This document shows positions 29,255 through 30,455 of a stretch of DNA of 30,455 nucleotides, in pieces. The notes below the pieces were generated by a model. It was not told where the DNA came from, did not search any database, and saw nothing but the letters and a program-made list of their open reading frames with translations. A program made the position numbers and the translations under genes. Position 1 is the first letter of the stretch. Each line of letters starts with the position of its first letter. Origin of the DNA: Lentinula raphanica. Its lineage: Eukaryota; Basidiomycota; Agaricomycetes; Agaricales; Omphalotaceae. The stretch is taken from positions 1 through 30,455 of the forward strand of contig JANVFP010000067.1 in the NCBI GenBank assembly GCA_027919835.1, in the 5' to 3' direction.

Positions 29255-30455
29255 CCTCTGCCTTTTGCACTCAGGTGGGACAGGAAGTTAAAGTTAGCCA
29301 ACACTGGGCCAAAGCCCATAACATTCAGAGCGGATCATGGAGGGCTACATAATGGTACAGGATAGGTAAGGATGTAGCTACATACCACTACATATATACA
29401 AACAATGAGAACATACATGATATGAGGGAGAGGAGGGAGGGTGAAGGAAAAACAGGTAGATCAAGGTTAGATCTATGTAGATAAGAGTCAGTACAATGTA
29501 GAGGCTTATCAGACATGATCAGAGCGCACTGAGACACCAAAAACCCAAGATCTAACAAAGGAATCAACTTCTACAGTGTCTGATCACCTTAGATCTGTCT
29601 GGATGTGCTTTGGTATCTGTTCAGTGTCTTGATGGTGAAAAATGCGAAATTTCATACCAGATTCCTGTATCTGAGACACCTCTAGAAGGCCTATAGTCTG
29701 TACAGATGGAGGAATGTGCTGGATAGTGAAATCAGGGCTCAAATAGAGCAAGGGGACATGCAGGCAGCCTCACCCAGGTCAGAGATGGTGGGGGAAGGAA
29801 AGGAAGAATGGGAGATCAAAAACTGATGATGAAACTCGCTTTTACAGGCCTCTGCTCAGACCTCTGGCACCTGTAACAGCCACCATCAGGACCAGATCAA
29901 ACCCATCATGATATGCCTGATGCATGTGAAGATGGGACCATGTGCAGCTATCAGCTGATGATCCAGGCGCCCCATAAGCGCTGGAAATGTCCGAAATATA
30001 TCCAGAGACCCATGTGATGTGTCTAGGCATGATCCAGAGTGATCTAGAGACTCTGGGAGTGAAATAACACTCAAGTCCGCTTTTTGTGTTTTGAGTGTGC
30101 AACTCGAAATGACGATTGCGGGAGAGCCAGTGAGCCAAATGCGTTCAAATTTGTTCTCATCCCGAAGAGGACGTGGAGCCGCACATTTTCACTTAAGACA
30201 CCTAAGGGATCCATCCAGAACTGCGTGGTGTAGAGCCAAATGTAAATCAAAAGCTCTATCAGAAGATTCTGAGCACTTTGGTGAAAAAGTGTGCATAACT
30301 CCACACAGAGTGGGTATCATCACTAGGTCATAGTGGACAAGTTGTAGGGGCAATAGAGCTCTGTATGCGTGCACAGTATAGTGGCAAGAGCTCTTGAGAG
30401 TAGCCAGCAATTAAGTGTATTCATGTACACATTAGGTATGATGAAGGTGAAGACC
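29255..30455 (-). mobile_element. Minus-strand A-B unit, cut by window edge
   Basis: B 29255-29347, linker 29348-29441, A 29442-30455. About the last 120 bp of A, including its TCGAC terminus, would lie beyond the window. It could be a solo A-B unit or the A2-B2 end of a longer element; the window cannot tell. Confidence 0.85.

Noticed and set aside
28229..29365. 378-residue ORF in copy E
   Set aside because: It is the +1 shadow of gag, running on into the inserted B repeat.
1..30455. Long terminal repeats of a Ty1/copia or Ty3/gypsy element
   Set aside because: There is no integrase or aspartic protease, no TG...CA ends, no primer-binding site and no target-site duplication. The repeats have split A1...B1-A2-B2 order and the elements encode a tyrosine recombinase.

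Overview
The window is a block of nested retrotransposons, and I found no host gene, tRNA or rRNA. Every long coding region belongs to one family: a gag-like protein with a C-terminal Cys/His box, a reverse transcriptase-RNase H (RT-RH) with a YMDD motif, and a tyrosine recombinase (YR) with R-HxxR-Y residues. There is no integrase, aspartic protease or methyltransferase. The termini are split direct repeats (A1 - gag - RT/RH - YR - B1 - A2 - B2), which fits the Ngaro-type YR retrotransposons (DIRS order). The closest resemblance I know is to YR elements of basidiomycete fungi, probably Agaricomycetes. That host assignment rests on family resemblance and on fungal-looking splice signals, not on a host gene.

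Reconstructed element: A is about 1.13 kb and starts TCGACATGAAGG. It is followed by a 44-nt leader, gag (585 codons), RT/RH in the +1 frame relative to gag, YR overlapping the RT stop by 19 nt, a 3' UTR of about 119 nt, B1 (93 bp), A2, a linker of about 93 bp and B2. Total length is about 7.2 kb. A is the likely 5' control region. It carries a strong hairpin, a 12-bp palindrome, a short leader ORF and matches to splice donor, branch point and acceptor.

Layout. 1-2112: copy F (+), an A-B unit joined to a 5'-truncated YR. 2113-15227: one minus-strand insertion into the 3' UTR of F. It is a head-to-tail dimer of copy B (9238-15227, all three ORFs intact) and copy A (decayed), which share one mosaic A repeat (8110-9237). 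A separate A-B unit (2537-3828) is nested in its end. 15228-15281: F resumes. 15282-18896: copy C (+), head-to-head with copy B, giving inverted arms of about 3.6 kb. 18897-21593: minus fragments H and G. 21594-22247 and 27679-29254: copy E (+), split by the D composite (22248-27678: A-B unit, truncated RT/RH with a 222-bp foldback element, YR, B1, A2, B2). 29255-30455: a minus A-B unit cut by the window edge.

How it works together: copy B alone keeps intact gag, RT/RH and YR and could supply proteins in trans. All other copies are broken by frameshifts, truncation or nested insertion. Three insertions can be closed on both sides. None has a target-site duplication, as expected for YR integration. 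The window therefore records integration, A-by-A recombination, dimer formation and decay within one family.
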